NCBI GenBank assembly: GCA_022539475.1
Contig: VCMS01000286.1
Location: 23,086-87,085 of the forward strand
DNA from: Gracilaria domingensis
Taxonomy: Eukaryota; Rhodophyta; Florideophyceae; Gracilariales; Gracilariaceae
Reading direction: 5' to 3'
DNA length: 64,000 nucleotides
In this document: piece after piece, positions 52,333 to 61,416 of the stretch
How the letters are laid out: every line of letters begins with the position of its first letter
Numbering within the stretch: the stretch's first letter is position 1
Notes under the pieces: model-generated
Database searches by the model: none
Told to the model about the DNA's origin: nothing
What the model saw: the letters and a program-made list of their open reading frames with translations, nothing else
Position numbers and translations under genes: made by a program

Positions 52333-52866
52333 TTAGCGCTTCCTGCATGGGCCACAACACAGACCAAACGGATTGCCCTTGTCTTGCTGATCTGCATCGT
52401 CGAACTGCAAGTTGACGTTTTCATCGACGGGAACGAAGATGGAAGACTCGTTGGCATTGTCAACAAACGGTTGGAGAGGGCCGAAATCGGCCTCAACATC
52501 CTGGACCGAGGTTATGTTAGCCACATCAAAGTCGAAATCGTTGCCCAGCACATCAAAGCCCACGTAACACCATACGTTACGTAACGGCTGTGCTTCGACC
52601 TCAAACGTGCCATCGCGATCTAAATAGAAACGCTGTGTTATGTCGAAGAAACCGTATACTTGAAATAGCGCGGCGGGAGCTTGTAGAACTGCAGTCACGG
52701 AGAACGAGGAGACGGGCGTTTGGTGACAGTATGCTCGGAGTCCTGTCTCTGAGACACAGCCTTTGGCACGCGTGCACAGGAAGGTTGTGCATGACGCGCA
52801 GGAGAAGAGAAAGAAGAGAGCGACGGACAGTAGTTTGACGCTCATGTGAGCGGTGGGGACGCCCAT
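52333..52866 (-). CDS. Small secreted Cys-containing protein
   Basis: 177 aa from the ATG at 52866; a second ATG at 52845 (MSVKLLSVALFFLFSC) starts exactly at the signal peptide and may be the real start. The signal peptide is followed by a ~150-residue mature chain with about eight cysteines, including a C-terminal GLCCGPCRK cluster. Its middle is beta-rich (YGFFDITQRFYLDRDGTFEV) with acidic stretches and an N-glycosylation sequon (NESS). No family recognised. Likely an extracellular or wall protein stabilised by disulfides. It is divergent from nothing obvious; the serine racemase gene lies 293 bp downstream on the same strand. Confidence 0.65.
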   Translation of the reverse strand: MGVPTAHMSVKLLSVALFFLFSCASCTTFLCTRAKGCVSETGLRAYCHQTPVSSFSVTAVLQAPAALFQVYGFFDITQRFYLDRDGTFEVEAQPLRNVWCYVGFDVLGNDFDFDVANITSVQDVEADFGPLQPFVDNANESSIFVPVDENVNLQFDDADQQDKGNPFGLCCGPCRKR

Positions 52867-55611
52867 GTTGCAGCACTAGCGGTACGCACGACCTCGCACA
52901 GCGGAGGAGCGTATGAGGAGCAGAAGCGTCTGCACGGGGCGGGCGGGGGCGAAGTCACGAGTCATGACGGGTTAAGAGTTTACCTACACGATCTGTGGTG
53001 CGTAATGGAGGTCGCGAAGCGATTCGTCGCGTAGACGGCAACGTGGTTGTCGGCGGCAGACCAAGCCGTAGCGAAGACCTGGCTCAGCGCAAGCCATGCG
53101 TCCGTTGACAGTTGTGATGATTCTTGCGATGATTCATCGCTTTTTTGGCACATTTTAGATCACTTTCGTTCATGGATCAAGTCCATCAGCCGGCGGTTGA
53201 TCAGATCAACCGTCGGCTACGTTACGCCCGGCGTATCTTATCTACTACGCTGGGAAAATCGCTATGTCGGCCGATCTACTCCTGCATCGGCGGCGACGCC
53301 TTTCGCCGTCGCGCAATGGCGCGGATAGTCTCAAATAAATGGTAAGTTGCCTCTCGTCGGTCGGGAGGCTGTGACGAAAGCCAAACCAAAGTCAGTTCTG
53401 CTTCAGAGCTCGTGCTTAACAGTTTCGTGCCTGTGAAGAGAAATGGTTTACGCCCCGAGCCTTGTCTTTGAGTGAATCATCCATCGCGTCGATCACATCG
53501 CATCTAACTATCTCGTTTTGTCTTCCACATCCAGTGAGCTAGCCATGTTTTGCTCGTAAGTTATGCCGTGTTGCATATTGTTTGTGATGATATCGTAAGC
53601 AATATCCAATTCTTTCTGACATCTCTGCAGAGCCTAACATGCATTGTTAGCCTTGAAGATAATTTGCTCATCCATATATCTGAGACATGTCCCTACCTTT
53701 CCTACCTGTCTCCCACACACTTCTGATCTAACTCGTGCCTCGTGTCTATGCTTGAAGGAGTCTTTGTGTGCGTTCTCCCTGAATCCGCTTATTACCCGCG
53801 ATGGTTCACTGGTAAGTAAGCACCCGTCAAGTAACAAGTGCCGACGGCTATATTCGATGATGACAGAAACCTACTTTTACTTCTGACACTTCTCAAATGA
53901 GGCGCAGAACAACTGCCCGATGAACGTGTTCACTAGGTTATCCCTGGCTGAAGATTCCCGTCTGCCTCGTGCAACTACAAGCTGCTTATGTAACCAATTC
54001 TAACGATCACTCACTCTTGTCCATGCGCTTTAACAGAACGGAGCAGAATGCACAACGCATGTCCTTCGATTACGGGAAAGAAACGTACTACATTCCAGTC
54101 TGCGTTATGTTAGATTATTCTGACGTCGCCTATCAGCTTCCTCCATAAGGCCCGTCACGTGTTGTTGATCGTTAGAAGACATCCTTTCGCATGAGCTTCG
54201 CCCGCTAAGCAGTACCATCTGAGCGAATGAAGTAGTATCGGAGCGCATCATAGCTGGTGCTCGCACTGTGTAACTAGTAGAAAGCCGACGTAAAGCTGCG
54301 ATAGGTATCTGTTGACAAAAGCATGGAAAGAGACGGTGCTATAGTTTCTTTCCGTACAATGAAGACGAAGAGAAATCGATTATGTGAAACAGAGCAAGTT
54401 TACTTTGCGTTGGGCACTTTTGATTTTAGCTTGGGAAACGGCACTCTTTCAGAGAAATGTACTAGCACGTCCGATGCTTTCGATATCTCACTGAGCTGCA
54501 TACCCTACGACAGCAATCTACTTGCACATCATGTGCGTTCAAAATCCCATCGCAAAGCAGTCCCTCAACTTCGTGCTTAAAAGGAGGACCCATCTCGATA
54601 GAAACATACTCTCACATCTGGTGATTTCCATTGCTATTAAGACTGAGCCTTCTTGACAGCAATCGGGGCATTTGAGGCAGGTTCACTTGTCATGATGATA
54701 GAATCTATTTGGACAGATAGTGCTTTCATATCTTACTGCATAGTGGCCACTTCATTTCCAACTCTTGAAAGAAAATGTACTTCCATATTGAATGGTTTCC
54801 AAATCACATAGCAAAGAACTCTCCCTTTTTCTTTTTGCCCAGAGAATGCTCTTTCAGGCAGGTCTTCAAAAATCTTTGCTTCCAGCCCTTGTGCATTCCA
54901 GATCTTCTTCGGCTTCGCGACGTCATCGACCCCGTGCGAGAATGTCTGGTCGGGGGATCATGGCATCATGTACGACGCCAGTGGGAACGCGTTTGTCGAC
55001 GAATGATTGTGATCCTGGACGGTAGAAACACAACCGAACGCTCTCTGGCGCGCTTATATAAGGTTCGGTGCTCTTCATGAGTTCCTCGCTTTATCAAGCT
55101 TCGAATTACCCACTCCTCCTTGTGGCCCACAAGAACACCGGTACTGGGCGATAAGGAATCGTAATTCCTAGAGTGGCCCGATGAAGACGAAAATGTTCCA
55201 ATTCGAAACAACCTCGTAAAAAAACTATAATTTGATTCAAATTAAATCAAATATATGCAAACGTTAGGGCTGTTATATGAGTTTGTAATATCGAAAAGGT
55301 AAACTGGAAACGAAAAAAATTTCCCCATTTCCTGCGCACAATGGTTACATCAGTTTGAGGCTTTGTGAATGTCCGCTCGCAGGTAGTCGTGAGAGCGAAT
55401 CACAACATCATCCAGTATGTCTCCGTGGACCCCTGACAGCAACAAGAGACCGATTTTGCTCTCACGTCAACGCCGTAAAACCGAACGTAGACAGAAACAG
55501 AATGCATGCCATGCGCTGAAAGTTAAGATTGCGATGCATCTGTTATTGACTGCCGCGGTCTGTCCGGCTCAGGATTGCTCTCAAGGTTAGCCAGTTCTCT
55601 AAATACAAACT
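52867..55611. other. Long intergenic stretch, no gene recognised
   Basis: 2.7 kb without a recognisable coding region. Short frames (for example 54,323-54,580) show no motif. An imperfect 14-bp hairpin (GGCGGTTGAT/ATCAACCGTC) lies at 53,188-53,217. Confidence 0.45.
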
Positions 55612-57258
55612 CAATTTACCAGGGGCATATTTGTGACTACATTTTTCTTGCACCTTAAAGCAGGCCCGTATCGGTGACTGACTGACTACGGCCGTTTTTA
55701 CACGGATTTTGACTGACTGACTCCCAAATTGTTTTCGTAGTCGGAAATTGTAGTCAGCGTTGTCTAAGACCGCTGCATGCGACTTGAAATGATCTTCGAG
55801 AGCTGTAAAGTAGATACATTCGGCAGACAGAGACGTTGAAAAACGTATCAGCAGTTCTGATTCTCATGATCGGTTTAAACTTTCTTGTCATCATTTCTTC
55901 TCTGGCATTCGGGTCTATCTCTACCTGAATTCTACTCCGAATACATACAACAGGTCGTGCGTTACAGTCTATGAACCAATCGCCACTAGAAAATGACGGC
56001 AATAATGCGCCTCCCAACCAACGGAATAGCTCCAATCTTCAACAAAATGCACAAAATGCACAGATGCATCTCACCAGGCAGCAAGAGCAACAAATGCGAC
56101 GAAGTGGTAAGCAAAAGACAGGCAACATTTCGAAGAAGACTTTTCTTTGGAGTATTCATGCGGCCTGTATTTCTACAAACGATGCTAAAGAGACGTTTTA
56201 ATAATGATTTGCGCCTAGAATGGAACAGTTAATCAGAACAACTCAACTTTAAACATCATAAAACACTACCAAATCCAGCACTGACAATTATTTCAAAAGT
56301 AGCCAGAAGATTACTAGAAGACTCTTAGATAAATTTTTCCTACCGTATCTACTAAAACTAAAGCTTACCTCTTGTAACTATATTGTGACTACTTTGAAAT
56401 TGACTACCGGCAAATTTGTCTGACTTCTTGACTTCAAGGTGCAAGAAAAATGTAGTCAAAAATACGCCCCTGCCTTGAAGTCAAGAAGTCAGACAAATTT
56501 GCCGGTAGTCAATTTCAAAATAGTCACAATATAGTTACAAGAGGTAGGCTTTAGTTTTAGCAGATACGGTAGGAAAAATTTATCTAAGAGTCTTCTAGTA
56601 ATCTTCTGGCTACTTTTGAAATAATTGTCAGTGCTGGATTTGGTAGTGTTTTATGATGTTTAAAGTTGAGTTGTTCTGATTAACTGTTCCATTCTAGGCG
56701 CAAACCATTATTAAAACGTCTCTTTAGCATCGTTTGTAGAAATACAGGCCGCATGAATACTCCAAAGAAAAGTCTTCTTCGAAATGTTGCCTGCCTTTTG
56801 CTTACCACTTCGTCGCATTTGTTGCTCTTGCTGCCTGGTGAGATGCATCTGTGCATTTTCTGCATTTTGTTGAAGATTGGAGCTATTCCGTTGGTTGGGA
56901 GGCGCATTATTGCCGTCATTTTCTATTGGCGGTTGGTTCATAGACTGTAACGCACGACTTGTTGTAGTATTCGGAGTAGAATTCAGGTAGAGATAGACCC
57001 GAATGCCAGAGAAGAAATGATGACAAGAAAGTTTAAACCGATCATGAGAATCAGAACTGCTGATACGTTTTTCAACGTCTCTGCCTGCCGAATGTATCTA
57101 CTTTACAGCTCTCGAAGATCATTTCAAGTCGCATGCAGCGGTCTTAGACAACGCTGACTACAATTTCCGACTACGAAAACAATTCGGGAGTCAGTCAGTC
57201 AAAGTCCGTGTGAAAACGGCCGTAGTCAGTCAGTCACCGATACGGGCCTGCAATTTAC
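55612..57258. mobile_element. hAT-like non-autonomous element, outer copy (interrupted by an inverted copy of itself)
   Basis: The outer element spans 55620-57250. It is flanked by the exact 8-bp direct repeat CAATTTAC (55612-55619 and 57251-57258). Its ends read inward are CAGGGGCATATTTGTGACTAC (left, 55620 on) and CAGGCCCGTATCGGTGACT (right, from 57250 on the minus strand): hAT-style CAGG termini and target duplication length. Subtracting the inner insertion and one target copy leaves 811 bp. GTAGTCA/TGACTAC and TGACTGAC motifs crowd both subterminal zones. It encodes no transposase. A 76-codon frame at 56711-56941 (-) has a twin in the inner copy, at 55971-56201 (+), but it is not convincing as a gene. 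Confidence 0.8.
55661..56472. mobile_element. hAT-like non-autonomous element, inner copy in opposite orientation
   Basis: 812 bp, inserted 41 bp inside the left end of the outer copy. Its left end is CAGGCCCGTATCGG and its right end, on the minus strand, CAGGGGCGTATTTTTGACTA. The flanks CCTTAAAG (55653-55660) and CCTTGAAG (56473-56480) are an 8-bp target duplication with one change. Because inner and outer copies are the same family in opposite orientation, the region folds into arms of about 780 bp (55660-56439 with 56473-57251) around a 33-base loop. Confidence 0.8.
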
Positions 57259-57259
57259 C

Positions 57260-57477
57260 TTCGTGCAGCATATTGCATCTTTGACGGATTTCATGTTTCA
57301 GCGTATGTATCCAGTATCAAATAACAGTTTATATCTCTGCAAAGCCTTATTTTTATGTCTTACAAACGAAGCCAACGAAGAATAAGCTACATAGCTCGGT
57401 ATTTTTTCGTCAACGATATGCTTTGCGTTACTCTGCGACTGCTTGCTAGGGCAAACCATTTGAATGTCGACAAGCCC
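57260..57477. other. Spacer between the hAT nest and the Gypsy LTR
   Basis: About 220 bp of unremarkable AT-rich sequence, no gene. It is probably the genomic target flank of both transposons. Confidence 0.4.
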
Positions 57478-58379
57478 TGTAGTATCTCAGAGTCTAACTT
57501 GTATTCTAATTTTAATGAAACATTGTGGTGCAAAACCCTTGACGGGAAAACAGCAAACCGCGTCGCGGACGAGCACCTCAGGGTGTTCAGGCCCTGCTCC
57601 CTGTGAAGGGCAGTCGAGCGGCAGAACCCTCCGATAGGGCCAACACGAGCCGGGTGTAAATCCGGGTGGCCCCGATCTGGGCGTGCAGTCGGAGGTAGAA
57701 GGGGTAGAATCGGCGTAGGTATCCGGATGGTTCCGGCGAGCCACAGCGAGTGGGGGTATCCAGCCCAACGGTATGGGACGACAAAAGATCAACAAACGAG
57801 CCGCACTGCGGAGCACTGACTCGCGATAAGCGGGAAAACTCCCGAGACAAATAAAACAAACCTACAATGTAGGGCAGAGTAGCGAAAGCCGTAAGACGGA
57901 AATGAAAACAATAAAATAGATAAGAAAAGTGCCGTGACGACGGATTAGTACTCCTCAGGGACGGAGGTTGGTTGATCAGCCCGGAATTGCGGCGGTATTC
58001 CCCAGGATGGGGCTGGTGACCGTGCGCAAGCGGCAAGAAGATCAGAGCCAAAGGCCTCGTTGAGGTTTACTTCCCGTACAGTGGCGGCAAGTGCCGCCAC
58101 TTATATACGTCACTTGAAAATATCAATTAAAATATCTAACTATCCGGCGCTGCCGGCCAATACACTACAGGTGTGCCCCCGTGGCATGCTTGCCACGGGG
58201 CCCGCGCGATCGGGCCAACTTGGCACACGTGTGCAGAAATACTACCCTTCCTAGGCATACCCCACATAGGGGCACTACCCCAGTAGCCTCTCATAACCTG
58301 AGGTGTCGAAGCCGGTAACGGATCAACAAACTATGAAAAGCACCTCGGTGCATCCCCACAAAGGGCGTTTTGCTCTACA
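57478..58379 (-). repeat. 3' long terminal repeat of the Gypsy element
   Basis: On the minus strand the LTR begins TGTAGAGCAAAAC at 58379, directly after a polypurine tract, and is proposed to end ...ACTACA at 57478, giving matching TGTAG/CTACA termini. It has a TATATAA promoter box on the minus strand (58107-58101). Two strong hairpins lie in the U3 part: arms GTGGCGGCA/TGCCGCCAC at 58,081-58,100 and CCCCGTGGCA/TGCCACGGGG at about 58,178-58,201. The inner boundary is well supported by the PPT; the outer boundary is a best guess because the 5' LTR lies outside the window. Confidence 0.65.
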
Positions 58380-58394
58380 TCTCCCCCTTCTCAG
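58380..58394 (-). other. Polypurine tract next to the LTR
   Basis: Minus strand CTGAGAAGGGGGAGA, directly followed by the LTR start TGTAG. This is the expected plus-strand DNA synthesis primer of the retroelement. Confidence 0.7.
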
Positions 58395-58432
58395 GCTGAG
58401 ACACCGACTCCGTCGGCTCGATACGCCTCGCG

Positions 58433-60232
58433 ATGGAGGGATATAAGGAAGTCTCCCAAGACGGGTCTGCCGAGAACTGTTCGGAGCCACCAACACCTCC
58501 GGTGTCAGTAGCGAACCTCGTCATCTCGAGCCCTTCCGCGATGTCCAACGCACCGAACGGCCCTCCGTCCTCGACGGCACGCATGCAAGTGTCGAACCCG
58601 CCGTTCCGGTCTGTACCTCTCCCGCAGTCAGCGGCTGCCTCCCAGCCGGGTTCTTCCGGACAAGATCACGCTCCAGCTCAGGCTGGTCCCGCGCCCGTGT
58701 GGGATTGGTTCAACGCCGAGATGCCAGCTACGCTGGGTGGATGGCCTACCGCAGGCGCCTTACGCATCCGGGATCCGCACCGGCACAGTTTCCTTTTTGC
58801 CCAGGCCCCCTGGTTTGACGCCGAAGCCGTTCGGGATACAGAGCTCGTCGACTCGTACGCTGTCGACGGTCAACTCCCTAGTGGGCTTCCTGCTGACGTT
58901 ACCCGTTCGTGGGACTGGATCGCCCGCGTTGCGGTTATACCGAGCTGCCTGTTTGTAGGTCGAAACGAGACGAGACAATTCGCTCGCAATGAGATGGCCC
59001 GCATTGGGTACGCGCGACACTTCCGAGCTCCGAACGAACATCCGGTGCCGGCACAGTACCAATACGATGTGGCACGTTACCGAACTTTCGGCGAGGTCGG
59101 CTACGGCGACCACCTAGCCAACGCGTTGGACGAAATTGACCGATATTCGGATACCGTTCAGCCGCAGCAGGAGTTGATCCTGTGGGCGCAGCCGATCCTT
59201 CGCGCCGAGTTCCGGTTCCTTCGCCGTCCTGGACGGTCTCAATTTCATGAAGGCCTCCGATTCGAGAGGAAATGGCGTTCCCGCTTCGGGGTACTGGTGC
59301 CGTACCAGTGCACGGAGGTCGAACGCATTGCGCGTCACTCCCATACTGGGCGATACCTGCCGCTGCCGTCATTCTGGCCTGCGGTCGAAGTCCCACGAGG
59401 GTGTCACGTAGAGCTACCGCCCTGCCTAACTTACATAGGCTCGTACTTCATGAACGATCCGCCTCGCGGCCTGTGGAGCATCCTGGCAACAGAATGGACC
59501 GTCCGCGTTGCGGCTTTCCTCCTCATCGAGGCATATGATTCGTACCGAGTTTGGTTCATCCCGGAACTCATCCGGCAAGCGATCCGAGCGTTGGATCTCT
59601 CCGAAGTGCTCGGCTCGGTCCGCAATGCGCGCGAAGCCACCGCGTTGGTGGACGTCATTGACCAGATTGACTGGAATGAGGTGCCTGCTAGTCAGGTTTC
59701 CGACGGAGTCCGCCGGCAGTCGGACCGTTCTCCCGGACGGAACGTCAACGCCGGCGACTTCGTATACTTTGACCCGTGGATTTGGGAGGTAATTGGCCCC
59801 GCTGAGGCGGCTGGTCGCCGCCGAGAGGAGCGATATATCCCGGAAGGGCACCCGCGTGGGTTCGTATACGTCGACGATGACGGTGATGACCTTGCAGAGG
59901 GAGGAAGTCCCATGGATGAGGGGAGCCCAGTGGGGGTTGCCTCGGAGCCCGACGCTATGGGAGATGACGACGCAGTCGTGATCGTTGACCCACCCGCTGT
60001 AGCGGCTCCCGCTCCGACCGGCCCGTGGGCTCAGGATGTAGCATCCGCCGTGGGCGGCAGTTCTTCTCTCACTCCGCGAGCGGCGGTCATTCGCGACTTC
60101 CTTCGAGGCGTGGGAGTGGCCGTTCCCGATACGGTGACCGACGAGTCGGAGTTGCAAGCAATAGCGGCACAGCGCTTCTCCGGGGCTCCCGGTAGTGGGG
60201 GCACCCCAGGTGCTGGGCCGTCCGGCGCGTAA
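58433..60232 (+). CDS. Antisense ORF inside the Gypsy element, unknown function
   Basis: 599 aa from an ATG at 58433, on the strand opposite to pol and located between pol and the 3' LTR. The N-terminal ~80 residues are Ser/Pro-rich and disordered. Residues ~90-420 form a Trp/Tyr/Arg-rich, probably globular region (WDWFNAEMPATLGGWP, SWDWIARVAVIPSC, FERKWRSRFGVLVPYQ). The rest is acidic and Gly/Pro-rich. No CCHC knuckle, protease, RT or chromodomain motif is present and I recognise no family. Antisense ORFs at this position are known from plant Tat-lineage Gypsy elements; similarity to those was not testable here. It could be a captured host gene, a regulator of the element, or (less likely) a gag-like gene of another element. 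The sequence is GC-rich, which lengthens chance frames, but aromatic content and the ATG favour a real gene. Confidence 0.6.
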   Translation: MEGYKEVSQDGSAENCSEPPTPPVSVANLVISSPSAMSNAPNGPPSSTARMQVSNPPFRSVPLPQSAAASQPGSSGQDHAPAQAGPAPVWDWFNAEMPATLGGWPTAGALRIRDPHRHSFLFAQAPWFDAEAVRDTELVDSYAVDGQLPSGLPADVTRSWDWIARVAVIPSCLFVGRNETRQFARNEMARIGYARHFRAPNEHPVPAQYQYDVARYRTFGEVGYGDHLANALDEIDRYSDTVQPQQELILWAQPILRAEFRFLRRPGRSQFHEGLRFERKWRSRFGVLVPYQCTEVERIARHSHTGRYLPLPSFWPAVEVPRGCHVELPPCLTYIGSYFMNDPPRGLWSILATEWTVRVAAFLLIEAYDSYRVWFIPELIRQAIRALDLSEVLGSVRNAREATALVDVIDQIDWNEVPASQVSDGVRRQSDRSPGRNVNAGDFVYFDPWIWEVIGPAEAAGRRREERYIPEGHPRGFVYVDDDGDDLAEGGSPMDEGSPVGVASEPDAMGDDDAVVIVDPPAVAAPAPTGPWAQDVASAVGGSSSLTPRAAVIRDFLRGVGVAVPDTVTDESELQAIAAQRFSGAPGSGGTPGAGPSGA

Positions 60233-60358
60233 TTCCCCGGCTCGCGATCCCCTACGGGCTACGGTAGTCCGCGATAGACCCCGATGATGAGGGGCGACTC
60301 AATAGTTAGAGGTAAACTTCTCCAGCCGTGCTGGCTTGGCTCAAACTCTTCGTCTTGC

Positions 60359-60373
60359 TCTCCCCCTTCTCAG
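60359..60373 (-). repeat. Second copy of the polypurine tract
   Basis: The same 15 bases as the LTR-adjacent tract (58380-58394), followed on the minus strand by GAGCAAGAC, which resembles the LTR start (TGTAGAGCAAAAC) without its first bases. It lies between the chromodomain ORF and the antisense ORF and may be the remnant of an older LTR junction. Confidence 0.6.
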
Positions 60374-60739
60374 TGGGCAATACCTCGTTTGAGGCTGTTG
60401 CGAATGGCCCACAAGAGAGGGGTAACTTTTCCGCACAAGCGGCTGTAGCGATAAAACTTCTTAGTCTTCCTTCCAGTGTCCTGGCTTCTTCTCCTTCTTC
60501 TTAGGCTTCTTTCTTCTTTATCTTCTTCTCCACTGTAAGTGGCTTCCGCATTTCGCGGCATGTTTGTTCAGCAAAAAGCTGTCCGCTTAGAGCGGCCTGG
60601 TCCGCCTGAGGCGGCTGAGTGATCTCAGTTAACTTAGTTGCACCCGCTTGACGCGGCATATTCTTGCGTAATGCAATACTGTCCGCATGAGGCGGCATAT
60701 TCCGTTCGAGACGGCTGCGCTCAATAGGAACGTGGGTGG

Positions 60740-61222
60740 TCAACCCACTTGGGCCTTGTCCAGCGTAGCCGGTATCGGTGTCCGTGTGCGACGGTGGTAC
60801 TGCAAGACCTTCGAGCGAGGCAAGTGCTCAATGGGCTCGTGCGTATCCTCTGAAGAGGCGTAGCCGTACCAACGGACTCGATGCAGTAGTTCCCCGTCAG
60901 GGGCGTAGCCGTGACTTACCAGACGGTCAATGACATATTCCTCATCGAGGACACTCCGCTCTGTGTGCGGCTTGCTTGAAGAATCCTCTTTCGAGGCGTA
61001 GTCGTCGGTTCTCCCGTCGTGGGCATCGTCGTTCGTGATCGGCTTCCGTCCTGACGGCAGTACATCCTGTACGCCAGGCTTTGGTCTTCGTGACCATGGT
61101 ATTTTCCTGACCACCATGCTTCCAGATTCCTGGTTCTTCTCCCCATGCTGCTGGGCTGTGACCGTGCTTCGGTCTTCTCGAATAGCGAGCTTCCGGCGTT
61201 CCGGCACAATCTCCCGTTGCAA
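60740..61222 (-). CDS. Chromodomain ORF of the Gypsy element
   Basis: 160 codons open from 61222 (TTG); the first ATG is at 61117 (125 aa). A basic, charged leader resembles the tail of the pol protein. A chromodomain follows near the end: EYVIDRLVSHGY, LLHRVRWYGYASSEDTHEP, IEHLPRSKVLQYH. Chromodomains at the 3' end of pol direct integration of chromoviruses toward marked chromatin. Here it is in a different frame from pol, whose stop codon is 195 bp upstream. It may be reached by frameshifting or splicing, be made as a separate protein, or be disconnected by a mutation. Confidence 0.75.
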   Translation of the reverse strand: MQREIVPERRKLAIREDRSTVTAQQHGEKNQESGSMVVRKIPWSRRPKPGVQDVLPSGRKPITNDDAHDGRTDDYASKEDSSSKPHTERSVLDEEYVIDRLVSHGYAPDGELLHRVRWYGYASSEDTHEPIEHLPRSKVLQYHRRTRTPIPATLDKAQVG

Positions 61223-61416
61223 CGGTGAACCGTCCGCAGAGCGGTGAGCCAGCGAGTGGTGTTATGGCACGTGCCGTGGCGGCGGTTCGCCGCGCGCTGC
61301 GGTTTGCGACACCTGCGCCTTTGCATGGCTGTCAAGAGCCGATTCAAATTCGGAAATTTTTGAACCGTTTTAGGCGGCGCCAGGTCTGTGGCTGGCGCGT
61401 GCCCGGCTTGCGCACT

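Noticed and set aside
55971-56201. 76-codon Gln/Asn-rich frame, mirrored at 56711-56941
   Set aside because: Present in both copies of the hAT-like element simply because they are the same element; too short and without a transposase motif.
55660-57251. Interpretation as a foldback (FB-type) transposon
   Set aside because: Two separate 8-bp target duplications and matching 811/812-bp lengths show two nested insertions of one element instead.
59426-60157. 243-codon minus-strand frame inside the Gypsy element
   Set aside because: Opposite to the 599-codon frame; no motif, and it would have to interrupt the 3' region of the element. Kept the longer, ATG-started plus-strand frame instead.
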